Shown here in pieces: positions 11,391 through 21,664 of a stretch of DNA of 64,000 nt (position 1 is its first letter; every line of letters begins with the position of its first letter). The DNA comes from Gonocerus acuteangulatus (Eukaryota; Arthropoda; Insecta; Hemiptera; Coreidae). Where the stretch lies: assembly GCA_946811695.1 (NCBI GenBank), contig OX328131.1:6325043-6389042 (forward strand), read 5' to 3'. The position numbers and the translations under genes were made by a program. Under the pieces are notes generated by a model. It was not told where the DNA came from and did not search any database. It was given only the letters and a program-made list of their open reading frames with translations.

Positions 11391-11769
11391 ACTAGTCGTG
11401 GTCAGAGGTACAACACCCTGCTAGTACAAATTAAAAAGCATGCTAAAAATTTTAGGGTTAAGATAAATCAATTTCAGAGGCTACAACTTGTTTCTTTTTG
11501 TAACAGCTACTTAGTCAAATGATTTCCATCTAAAAATACATAATACAAAAAATATTATGAGGCAAAACGTCATCAATAAATAACTTACATTTTTATGATA
11601 AAAATGGATAAGTATTTTTTGCAAGAATCCTCTTTGACTTGAATAATCCTAAGTAGGTTACACCAGCCCTCTAGTGAAGGAGCTAAACACTAATTACACC
11701 AAAATTTATAAAATGTTGCTACAAGCCGCCACAGCCTCGGTGGTCAAAGGTACAATATGGTCAGAGGTC

Positions 11770-11858
<89 letters not shown>

Positions 11859-12140
11859 CATATATATAAACAGTGATTATAAATATATATAAGGTAAATT
11901 CCGGAAAGACGTCACATTTAAGGATTCTTCGATCACTATATGGAAAATTGAAGTAACTAGATGTTATAAGATAAGACACAATAACATTGCAAACTTAAAT
12001 GTGACTTTAATCAAACAAATAAGGGAATAATAATTTTCATCTGTTATCGATTTATTATAAATAATTCAATTTATTTTTTTAATTGGTATGGGATTTAATT
12101 ATATTTATTACTTTTATAACTTTTTTGCATTTATATATGA
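11391..12140. other. AT-rich sequence with a large (TA)n tract
   Basis: (TA)n with a few G interruptions occupies about 11772-11870. The rest is unremarkable AT-rich sequence without a recognised gene. Confidence 0.6.
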
Positions 12141-12143
12141 TAC

Positions 12144-12275
12144 TAGCTGTTACCCGGTGTGCAATGCTACACCTACTTTATATTAAATATCTGTAGCCGG
12201 GCTTACCATGCTACACATGCTTCATATTAAATAGTTGTAACCCAGCTTCCATGGTACGCCTACTTTATATTATAT
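12144..12275 (-). repeat. Three tandem Helitron C 3' ends
   Basis: On the plus strand ACTAGCTGTTACCCGGTG and its following CATGCTACACCTACTTTATATT-like segment is followed by two diverged copies (TGTAGCCGGGCTTACCATGC and TGTAACCCAGCTTCCATGG), spaced about 48 bp. Each corresponds to the terminal part of a family C Helitron. Only the first keeps the CTAG end. Confidence 0.7.
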
Positions 12276-13142
12276 ATTTAAAAAAATGAATGATTATATT
12301 ATATTGGTCCAAATTATGAGAATATAAGATAATAAATTGAGAGCTCGGCTGAAAAAGTTATTTTCCATTTTTTTTTAGAGAAAGTGGGGTGGAAATTAAA
12401 TTGATCCTTATTTTTTTAAAAAATACCCTACTTTTAAAATGGTATTACAATTAAGTGATTCCAAATAATTTAATTGCAATACCGTTTTAAAGAAAATCCA
12501 AACCAAACTCCCTGTGTTTAATTTTTTTAAAGAAAAAAAAATATGTGGTCCATAAATAAATATTCATAAAAAATAGCAATACAAATGAGGCGTTTAATTA
12601 AGGTTATGATTAGTTATAAGTTGTCATAACCTACAACTGAAACTATATTCTTTATTTTCATTGATTTTTTTTTTTAAATATAATATTTATTTATTTTAAG
12701 GGCTTCACATCTAAAGCTAAAACCTCAACCTTGCGCAAATATAATATTAATATGTTATATTGTTTACCTGTTCATGTAATAATCCGTAACTGAGTTTTTT
12801 TTATGAATGAAAAAGTAGGTAAGTCGTGCAGGGTTTATGTTATGTATGCCAAAAGGAAAGTTTTAAAAACATAGTTTGTTGTTTCAAATACACTTTCACA
12901 TATTTTTGTTCACTTTTTTTTCCTTTCTATTAAAGCTTCTGTTTCAAATTTTATGGTTCATGCACTCTTCTATAAGGATAGTCCTTCTATCATAGGAAAT
13001 AGGGGCCTCTAAGAATAAAAACAAATTTAAGATATTTTTCTTGCAGTTATGGACAACAATGAATTAAAGGTATTTGGGAATTTCAATAACGACATTGACT
13101 TGGCGAGCAACAATATTTTTACCAGAATTGCAACCGTATTTA
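12276..13142. other. AT-rich sequence, no gene recognised
   Basis: Very AT-rich, with homopolymer runs and no long open frame or recognised element. Sequence resembling 12285-12320 (ATTATATTGGTCCAAATTATGA) recurs near 15333, which suggests another old repeat family. Confidence 0.5.
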
Positions 13143-13888
13143 AACATTTAGTCCAAGAGCTGGTAACACACTTTTCAAGTGTTTTATGTGCCTTGAAATT
13201 GTCGTATAGTGGGTCTCTAGTGTAGATAAAAAGTTAAGTATATGGTTGCTGGACATACCTTGAAACACCAAGTACTGCGCATGGTAATCAGTAACAAACT
13301 ATGGGCCAAAAATAGTGTTTTATTCAGAAGCCATAAGTGTTCAATGTAAAATTATGGCAATTCTATAATGAATAATATATAAGGCAGACACTTTTAAGTG
13401 GGATACATATATAAAAAAAAAACAAAAACCGAAGTGGGTTTTTTGTAATATTAAATGAAGTCTCTTCTTCACACTGCTATTTAAACACCATAATTGAAAA
13501 TAATTACAAAAGGGCAGACACTTTTTGTGAGGTTTAGTAATCAGCAAACATGAAAATAAATTCAGCCGATGATAGACTGCAATACACTGTGTGTAACCGT
13601 AAGAGTGAGTGAGAGCACCAATCATCTGGACAGGACAGTTGTGGCTATTCTAGAAATGAAGCAACTTGCCTTAATTATACATTAAAGATTGTTGGCTTCT
13701 GAATAAAATACCATTTTAGTGACATATTTTTTTAACGCCTTTCCCCTATGTGCAGTACCTGGTGTTCCAAGGTATGTCCAGGCTACACTTATATGCCTGA
13801 CCTATCCACGACATGCAATACACCAAAATTCCAAGGTGCATAAAACACTTCATGAAATGTGCGTTACCAGCTCTCCGACTAAATGTTG
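13143..13888. mobile_element. Diverged inverted-repeat element
   Basis: Arms of about 220 bp (13143-13365 and 13670-13888) are inverted copies. Matches include AACATTTAGTC, GAGCTGGTAAC, AAGTGTTTTATG, GGACATACCTTG and TTTTATTCAGAAGCCA. The arms carry indels, so the insertion is old. The roughly 300-bp centre encodes nothing recognisable. I found no clear target duplication, so the superfamily is unassigned. Confidence 0.65.
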
Positions 13889-14371
13889 ACAGTCAGAGGA
13901 TATAACTATCTCAGACAAAAGAAAGCATATGTCAGAATATAATGATTAAATTATTATGGATATTAAATTAATAAAAAATTGCATGTAAAATTTAATTACT
14001 TATTCATTTATTAGAACACCACAATTCACGTGACTTCCTCTTCTTATAAAAATAATATTTTAATACACTAATTTATCTGCAAAAAAAATAGCATGCATTA
14101 AGAATAACTTTATTAAAAAAAAATTAAAGTGAGGCTGCCCAAATTAATAGGGTTGCTAAACCATACAGCTCTTGTAACAATAAAATAATGTTTCAAAACG
14201 TGGTGAAAATTAATTCATTTATATACATTCATTTGTATGATTATAAACATTTATGTAATTTATTATGTACATCTATCTATATGCGAATAAAAAAATAAGT
14301 TAAATATAACCACATTTAATATAATATTTTAATAATATTTGCATATGTATGTGAGAGAATTAATTTAAAGT
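13889..14371. other. AT-rich sequence, no gene recognised
   Basis: Low-complexity AT-rich DNA without recognisable features. Confidence 0.5.
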
Positions 14372-15170
14372 TCATAAATTTAAGTCCTTTACAAAATCCC
14401 ATTTAGAAGTTATTATTTGTTCTGGTTTCCTAACAAAATTTTTACTACCATATAAATTAAAGTTAGAAACATCTGGTTTCTTTCCAAAACAGTTTTCATA
14501 GGGTATTTTATTGTCAATGGTGTTAGCTAAAGAGAGATTTTTCAAATAAGTTTTCCATTGTGACCAAAGTTGACCATTTCTGGCCAACATTTTTTTCTAC
14601 AATAGCTTCTGCCAGTAAACAATGAGATATATTCATAATTGTTCTAGTAAATCACACCATTTAATTCATGAACATATGAGGGACAGGGATTAATTATGAT
14701 ACCCTTTTTTTTTTTGGTCGTCATAATTCTTACTATTTAAATATTCCTTACCAATGTCATATCTCACAATACCAATTCTCTTATTTCCTAAGTTTTCAAC
14801 CTCATTTACTTATTGAACAAAGGAATGAAAAACTTCTGTTTTAGGTTTAATAGTTTAAATCCTAGCAATCTTACTATTTATTTGAGTGAGACCGCGACAA
14901 AGGGAATTCATCACTAAACACTTAAATAACAATAAACAATACTGAACAATTATGAAGAAATTAACATGAGAGCAATCTTACTATAATCATCTATAAATGA
15001 AACAAAATATTTTTCACCTTTGAGACTCATAGGTAAAAAAAGGTCCACATCAGTGTAAACAATTCCAAAATACTTTTAGCCTTGTTCTTATTGTTATTTA
15101 TACACTTCATCAGTTTCAATAAAAAAGTTAAGTGTTTTTCCACATACTAAAACCCTCTCCATCAAATACC
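14372..15170 (-). pseudogene. Ty1/copia integrase relic
   Basis: Minus-strand translation in several frames matches the copia-type integrase in order. First comes MSLKGEKYFVSFIDDYSK (the first-Asp region), then RYDIGKEYLNS (position of the second Asp, R-x-D-x-G-x-EYL), then a HELNGV segment where the catalytic Glu region should be, and finally PYENCFGKKPDVSNFNLYGS, the conserved stretch just after the core. Frameshifts and stops separate these pieces, and neither gag, reverse transcriptase nor LTRs are visible. It is a decayed fragment without function. Confidence 0.75.
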
Positions 15171-15689
15171 AGTACATATTAATTTATTCATTAAACAGAA
15201 AAGCGAGTGAGAGATTACTTCAACCGAATACTATAACCGACATTGCAACCTTCCTTTACTAAAGAGATAAAAAAACTCTCTCAACAAAAGTATTGAAATT
15301 ATTAAAGTTCTGAATAGAAACATGAACACTTAATTATATTATATTAGTCCAAATTATGATTAGATAAACACAGAACATTTTTATGATATACTTATTTATA
15401 CGATCTTAGTTTATATTCAGGTTAGAGCAGTGTTGCCCTAGGCAATCAAATCAAAATTGATTTAATATGAAGAAAACTGATCTGATATTAAGAAAATTAA
15501 TCTTAAAAAATATGATATTTTATTATATGATATCTTATATGATATTTGTCCAAACTCTGAGAATATAAACCTACTATTTAGATAAACAAACAAAGGTTTT
15601 GTATTGCACTTTTTCTTAGAAGGAGGGGCAACACTGGAAAGAAAATGCCGATTTCTGACTATAAACTCTTCTGTATATGACAGTTTCGA

Positions 15690-15875
15690 ACTCGTTACTT
15701 CCAAACTATGAATCCTAGAAGATTTTGAGCTAGACTACGAGATTTCCCGGATCAAGACGTATCTATGTGCGAAGTTTGGTCAATATCAGTCAAACGATGT
15801 GGATTTGTATAAGGAACAAACAAACAGAAAAACAGAAAAACAGAAAAACAGACACGTGATTTTTATATATATAGA
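15690..15875 (-). mobile_element. Helitron family C, 5' fragment
   Basis: On the minus strand it begins TCTATATATATAAAAATCAC, preceded by A, and runs through the GTGTCTG-rich and CCGATTTTGACC-like segments. It stops near a TTTCGAACTCG motif. The 3' half including CTAG is absent. Confidence 0.7.
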
Positions 15876-16158
15876 TGAAATATATATAAAAAAAGTTATA
15901 ATTTATTTCATTACAATATCTACAGCACTTCTTGTTACAATAACTACAGCTTTATAGAACGATTTCAAATTTAGTTTTTATAATAATTTTATTTAATTTA
16001 TTCATCTATTACCTATTTTACTCTATTTCTTTTTTTTTTCTTTCTAAATTTATTTCCTAATACCTAAAAAAAAGAAGAAATAATATACAATAAAACAAGA
16101 AGCTTACTTTCTCATTTAAGATGTGTTTCCGGAGTGGCATCGCTTAATGCAGCAGCTG
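15876..16158. other. AT-rich sequence, nothing recognised
   Basis: T-rich and A-rich runs lead into the minisatellite; no gene. Confidence 0.5.
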
Positions 16159-16967
16159 TATCGTCATTGCCAATGCCGCGGGGTATCGTCATTGCCAATG
16201 ACGCGGAGTATCGTCATTGCCAATGACGCGGGGTATCGTCATTGCCAATGACGCGGAGTATCGTCATTGCCAATGACGCGGAGTATCGTCATTGCCAATG
16301 ACGCGGAGTATCGTCATTGCCAATGACGCGGAGTATCGTCATTGCCAATGACGCGGAGTATCGTCATTGCCAATGACGCGGAGTATCGTCATTGCCAATG
16401 ACGCGGAGTATCGTCATTGCCAATGACGCGGAGTATCGTCATTGCCAATGACGCGGAGTATCGTCATTGCCAATGACGCGGAGTATCGTCATTGCCAATG
16501 ACGCGGAGTATCGTCATTGCCAATGACGCGGAGTATCGTCATTGCCAATGACGCGGAGTATCGTCATTGCCAATGACGCGGAGTATCGTCATTGCCAATG
16601 ACGCGGAGTATCGTCATTGCCAATGACGCGGAGTATCGTCATTGCCAATGACGCGGAGTATCGTCATTGCCAATGACGCGGAGTATCGTCATTGCCAATG
16701 ACGCGGAGTATCGTCATTGCCAATGACGCGGAGTATCGTCATTGCCAATGACGCGGAGTATCGTCATTGCCAATGACGCGGAGTATCGTCATTGCCAATG
16801 ACGCGGAGTATCGTCATTGCCAATGACGCGGAGTATCGTCATTGCCAATGACGCGGAGTATCGTCATTGCCAATGACGCGGAGTATCGTCATTGCCAATG
16901 ACGCGGAGTATCGTCATTGCCAATGACGCGGAGTATCGTCATTGCCAATGACGCGGAGTATCGTCAT
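16159..16967. repeat. 25-bp palindromic minisatellite, about 32 copies
   Basis: Nearly identical 25-bp units contain a 17-bp palindrome, CGTCATTG-C-CAATGACG, separated by the 8-bp linker CGGAGTAT. Only the first three or so units vary (CCGCGGGG, GACGCGGG), so homogenisation is recent. Each unit presents two inverted CGTCA half-sites, the core of CRE/ATF-type sites, around a CCAAT. Function is unknown. There are no unique spacers, so it is not a CRISPR array. Confidence 0.95.
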
Positions 16968-17336
16968 CCACAATATATAAAATTAATAAATACATTTCAT
17001 TTATTTCTAACCCATGTGACATCTTCTTCCAGTTATATAGGGAACACATCACACACTCTTGTTACCTTATTGCTGTAGTGTTACGCCGGCACTTACGTGC
17101 GCTCTATGTGTAACTGTATAATTGGATATTTTTGTGTGTGTAATTGGTTATTTTTTAACTACGGATCAAACTTCAATAAGCCTACATAAATATAGGTTGG
17201 ATAAAAATGCCATAGAACCATCGGATGCCTATCTATAGATTCGGAAGAAGCAAAAATAAGGAATGAAAATACCATAAAGTTGGTATTGGTTCTAATTCTG
17301 GTAGTAAATGAAGTGGAGGAGACCGACCAGAACTCT
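16968..17336. other. Intervening sequence, no gene recognised
   Basis: No element or gene recognised up to the TTAA that bounds the piggyBac-like insertion. Confidence 0.5.
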
Positions 17337-17680
17337 TTAACCCTCCGTCGACGAGGTGGGGTTTATGCGGACCCCACGCACACTATTTCACCCTCCCTTA
17401 TAGCCACCGTATCTCTACCTTCCTGCTCTTCCAGTAGCTTCCTAATCAGTAGTGCACCGAAGATCGGCAGCGTCAAATCGCTCATAAAGGATAGTCCACG
17501 CCTCAAATTGATTATTTTTTGTTGAAAACCGGCTTTGGGGTCTGAGCGGACCCCACGTGGGCTTCCGTGATAGTTTTTTTTTTAGGATATATAGATATAT
17601 TTTCTTTTTGCATTTTCATTAGTTTGCATCATGTTAGTAATTGCAATCAAGATACAATTGAATTCGTCGAATTTTAGAAT

Positions 17681-17875
17681 CTGACGAAAAGAGGAGTTGA
17701 TTGTTTAGTCAGAATGTGTGACACTTAGGCACCAAAGAGGTGCTATGTCGTTGGTCAATGAGACATTTCTATGGGTTGCTTGACATAATGGGACTTAACA
17801 GCTGGGGTTTATACATCTTAGGAGGGAAAAAATCATTTCGACAAGATTTTTTGTAAAATCTTGCATACTGCTTTG
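17681..17875 (+). pseudogene. piggyBac transposase C-terminal relic
   Basis: Plus-strand translation begins KRGVDCLVRMCDT and continues, through stops, with APKRCYVVGQ and IFMGCL. This follows the piggyBac pattern K-G-G-V-D-x-x-D-x-M-x-x-x-Y-x-x-x-R-x-T-x-R-W-P-x-x-x-F, which contains a catalytic Asp (the GVD motif). Stops make it non-functional. Position and orientation inside TTAA/CCCTCC ends support the call. Confidence 0.68.
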
Positions 17876-17984
17876 CTGAGCCTCTTATGAGGAGGCTAGC
17901 AAATGTGAGGATTATGAAGTAATGATTTCTCAAAAATATTTGTTCTTTGTTAACTCAGGTTCCTTCTTTTGTTCAAATATAAAA

Positions 17985-18907
17985 GTCCGTCACGCATGAG
18001 CTGCATAACTAAGCACTTTCCTCAGAATTTGGGTAGTGTAGACTGCTTTCCAGAACAATTTGCTTAAAATATCCTACATAAATAAAATAAAAACATGAAT
18101 AGTTCTCTTTTAAATTTGTAATGAGTAACTGATCAATTATTAATTTGCTTCCAGAGTTATGTTTACACATGGTACCTATTACACTACGTAATAAATACAA
18201 AAAACCTCATATTATCGTATTTTGATCTAACGCAGGAACAGGATACAGTCACTCTAGTGGTAGAAAGCGCTCCTTGTGGCGGCTTTGTGAACCTACGTCT
18301 GGCGGGCTTTTCTATTGAAATATATTACAAATTAAACCCCCGCTTTCCGATTGACCGATTCAGCTCATTTTTACAACACTTCTTTCACATGAGTTACCCA
18401 CGACGTATACCGCGTTTCGTTACAATACAGCAGAAATTACGACCGGTATGAGTATATTAGTAATTTGGGTCCGGATTACCCCCCCCCCCTTACCGTGGGG
18501 GGTTATACCCCCGGTTATGAACCGATTTAGTTTACTTTTACAACACATATTTACCTGTGGATTACCACTACAAATACCGAGTTTCGTCGAAATATACCAA
18601 AAATCACGGCTGGTAGTGGCGAATTAGTATTGTGGGTCCGGATTAAACCCCCCCCCCCCCCTAATGAACCGATTTAGTTAATTTTTATATCTTACTTTTC
18701 TCTCTATATTACCACTACGTTGAAATATAACAAATATTACGGCTGACATAGCCAAATTAGTGTTTTGGGTTCGGGGTAAACCCCCCCTTCCGGTAGACCG
18801 AACTCGTTCGGTGGTTAACGAACTCGTTCAATCGTTTGCTAATTGAATGCTTTATGCCAAGTTTCGGGACGAAAAAACAAAAACTCTGGCCGCTATCGTG
18901 TTAACAG

Positions 18908-18995
<88 letters not shown>

Positions 18996-19134
18996 TTTAA
19001 CGGGGGTCATTTTCGGTGTCTACCGAATCCGTTGTCTTTTATGGTAGGATCCATAAAAATTTGAAGAAATTTTTCAAAACTTCCGTCATGAGTCCAACCT
19101 CAATAGCTACTTTCCTTCGGAGGAAAGTGCTAAA
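17985..19134 (+). mobile_element. HINE-B copy 2
   Basis: The 5' end is GTCCGTCACGCATGAGCTGC with AGCACTTTCCTC. The 3' hairpin CTTTCCT-TCGG-AGGAAAG is followed by TGCTAAAA at 19127-19134. It is near-identical to copy 1 (9111-10343) in its first 450 bp but has runs of C (18480-18490, 18648-18661) where copy 1 has shorter tracts. It is nested in the piggyBac-like element and is therefore the younger of the two. Confidence 0.75.
18914..18992. repeat. (TA)n microsatellite in HINE-B copy 2
   Basis: TA run with a single C interruption, at the same position as in copy 1. Confidence 0.95.
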
Positions 19135-19574
19135 AGGTATTGAACATTTCAGAGACTATTATTCTATTTTCCTGTGTTATTGTCTTTCTTTAATGCAATT
19201 TCAAATCCTACAACCAAAATTTTGGAACCTGAGACTCCTTTTTGGAAGGTATCTTCACAGACACCTACAAATTGATTGAATATTTTTTGAAGGTAGTCTT
19301 ATGGACTATTAGCACGTTACTGCCATAAATGTAAGTGGGGTCCTGGTGGACCCCACGTGAGCGACGGTGTAACTCTCTCTCACGTGGACGACGGAGGGTT
19401 AACCTAGTTATGCAACTACAAAGGAAGGGGTTTGAGGAGGGGGGGGGGGTCTTCTGGAACTAGTGCAACAACCAGAAAACAGACACTTAATAACGCTATC
19501 TACTCGTAGGATGGTGATAATAAAACATGTATTGCTCTATAGGTATGAAGATATATATATATATATATATATAT

Positions 19575-20308
19575 ACGGTAAAAATGGAGTTTCCCGCCCT
19601 CCAAACCGATTTCTTTCAAACTTTGCACAATAACGTATTTTGATGTACTAAACACTAATACGATAAAAAAAAAACGTCGGATTTAACTAGAAAAGAAGTT
19701 ATTAAGCACTTAAGTTCACTGCTGTGCAGGTTATGAGAGCTATTAATTATAGCGAGTTGAATTGACTGGGGTTTTGTTATCTTCTTGAGCGAGCGTAGCG
19801 AGCGGAAACGCATAGCACGTATGCCCTTAAGCGACAGGTGAGGATGCCCTTAAAATTAACAATATTTTCGAATAAATGGTTTCTGAACATTTCAAATGAG
19901 AGTTCTCTGTTGCCGAATGTTATATATCTGCGCATGCGCATGTTTACAAATACGCTGATGACGCCTAGTTTTATAACCTTCCTAACTTTAGTGCTTAATA
20001 TTATATTCTATTAATTTTAGCGAGTTGGATTGACTGGGGTTTTGTTATCTTCTTGAGCGAGCGTAGCGAGCGGAAACGCATAGCATGTATGCCTTAAAGT
20101 CGTCATTTATGCCTTAAAGTCGTCACAAATTTAGTTGTTTACATTAGCTCTCATAACCTGCATAACAGTGAACTTAAGTGCTTAATAACTTCTTTCCTAG
20201 TTAAATCCGATGTTTTTTTTTATCGTATTAGTGTTTAGTGCATCAAAATACGTTATTGTGCAAAGTTTGAAAGAAATCGGCTTGGAGGGCGGGAAACTCC
20301 ATTTTCAT
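19575..20308. mobile_element. Inverted-repeat element with AAAATGGAGTTTCCCGCC ends
   Basis: Arms of about 160 bp (19577-19740 and 20148-20308) are near-perfect inverted copies sharing AATGGAGTTTCCCGCCCTCC and CTTAAGTTCACTG. The interior contains GAGCGAGCGTAGCGAGCGG twice (about 19788 and 20055) and a GCGCATGCGC-type palindrome. It lies between a (TA)n run (19551-19574) and a Helitron D 3' end. No coding capacity. The superfamily is uncertain. Confidence 0.65.
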
Positions 20309-20650
20309 ACTAGCAGACCCGGCAAATGTTGTTTTGCCTTATACATTATTTCTAGTGAATATTTTTGGTAAATGTGAAGGAGTGCGGTCTCCACACCGAT
20401 CCTTTTGAAATGTTTCACTATATCGTATTTTGATGCACTAAACACGAATCCGTTAAAAAAAAAAAAAAAAAAAAAGCTCGCTTTTCACTAGGAAAGAAGT
20501 TGTGAAACACTAAAGTTCACTGTTGTGCGGGTTCTGAAAGGTAATGTAACCTACAATGTTTGTCAACATCCGCATGCGCGGGTATGGAAAAGTTCGTAAT
20601 AAGGATGTCTAATTGAAATTTACCATCTATTATTTATCAATTTATCTCCA
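20309..20650 (-). mobile_element. Helitron family D, 3' fragment
   Basis: The minus-strand 3' end has a hairpin GGCAAA/TTTGCC, then GGGTCTGCTAG, followed by T. Hairpin plus CTAG plus A|T target is the Helitron 3' signature. The body contains CACCGATCCTTTTGAAATG and a run of about 21 A. It is the same family as the end at 23655-23690. Confidence 0.7.
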
Positions 20651-20764
20651 GTTAGTTATTCAAAAATATATTTTTTAAATAATAAACCATTCTTTAATTT
20701 TTTTTTTAATTTTAAGAAGATATCAAAACTCTAGTCAATCCAACTCGCTAAAATTAATAGAATT

Positions 20765-21282
20765 CTATTAATTTTAGCGAGTTGGATTGGCTAGGGGTTT
20801 TGATATCTTCTTGAGCGAGCGGAGCGAGCGGAAACGCATAGCACGTATGCCCTTAAGCGACAGGTGAGGATGCCCTTAAAATTACCAATATTTTCGAATA
20901 AATGGTTTCTGAACATTTTAAATGAGAGTTCTCTGTTTCCCAATGTTATATATCTGCGCATGCGCATGTTTACAAATACGCTGATGACGCCTAGTTTTAT
21001 AACCTTCCTAACTTTAGTGCTTAATATTATATTCTATTTCTAATTTTAGCGAGTTGGATTGACTTGGGTTTTGTTATCTTCTTGAGCGAGCGTAGCGAGC
21101 GGAAACGAATAGCATGTATGCCTTAAAGTCGTCATTTATGCCTTAAAGTCGTCACAAATTTAGTCGTTTACATTAGTTCTCATAACCTGCATAACAGTGA
21201 ACTTAAGTGCTTAGTAACTTCTTTCCTAGTTAAATCCGATGTGTTTTTTATCGTATTCGTGTTTAGTGCATCAAAATCAAAA
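20765..21282. repeat. Duplicate of the 19756-20300 interior block
   Basis: AGCGAGTTGGATTG, GAGCGAGCGGAGCGAGCGG and TATGCCTTAAAGTCGTCA recur in the same order as at 19756-20110, again followed by the CTTAAGTGCTTAGTAACTTC arm. It is therefore a second, shifted copy of the inverted-repeat element, interrupted by Helitron D sequence. Confidence 0.65.
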
Positions 21283-21664
21283 TATATACTAGCAGACCCA
21301 TATATACTAGCAGACCCATATATACTAGCAGACCCATATATACTAGCAGACCCATATATACTAGCAGACCCATATATACTAGCAGACCCATATATACTAG
21401 CAGATCCATATATACTAGCAGACCCATATATACTAGCAGACCCATATATACTAGCAGACCCATATATACTAGCAGACCCATATATACTAGCAGACCCATA
21501 TATACTAGCAGACCCATATATACTAGCAGACCCATATGTACTAGCAGACCCATATATACTAGCAGACCCATGTATACTAGCAGACCCATATATACTAGCA
21601 GACCCATATATACTAGCAGATCCATATATACTAGCAGACCCATATATACTAGCAGACCCATATA
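21283..21664 (-). repeat. 18-bp array of Helitron D 3' termini (left block)
   Basis: About 21 units of CTAGCAGACCCATATATA. On the minus strand each contains GGGTCTGCTAG, identical to the last 11 bp of Helitron D, plus a TATATAT spacer. The period of 18 is a multiple of three, which creates open frames on both strands that I do not call as genes. The array is split at a TA by a DNA transposon and resumes at 23583. Confidence 0.92.

Larger units (their letters stand above)
17341..19398 (+). mobile_element. piggyBac-like element with TTAA duplication
   Basis: Ends are CCCTCCGTCGACGAGGTGG on the left and its counterpart CACGTGGACGACGGAGGG on the right, flanked by TTAA at 17337-17340 and 19399-19402. 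Both ends carry a hairpin built on GTGGGGT and ACCCCAC. A relic of the piggyBac transposase C-terminal region sits at 17681-17875. A 1.15-kb HINE-B copy (17985-19134) interrupts it, so the original element was about 0.9 kb, internally deleted and non-autonomous. Confidence 0.82.

Noticed and set aside
16159..16967. CRISPR array
   Set aside because: Short palindromic repeats at constant spacing, but the 8-bp linkers are identical rather than unique spacers, there are no cas genes, and the context is eukaryotic.
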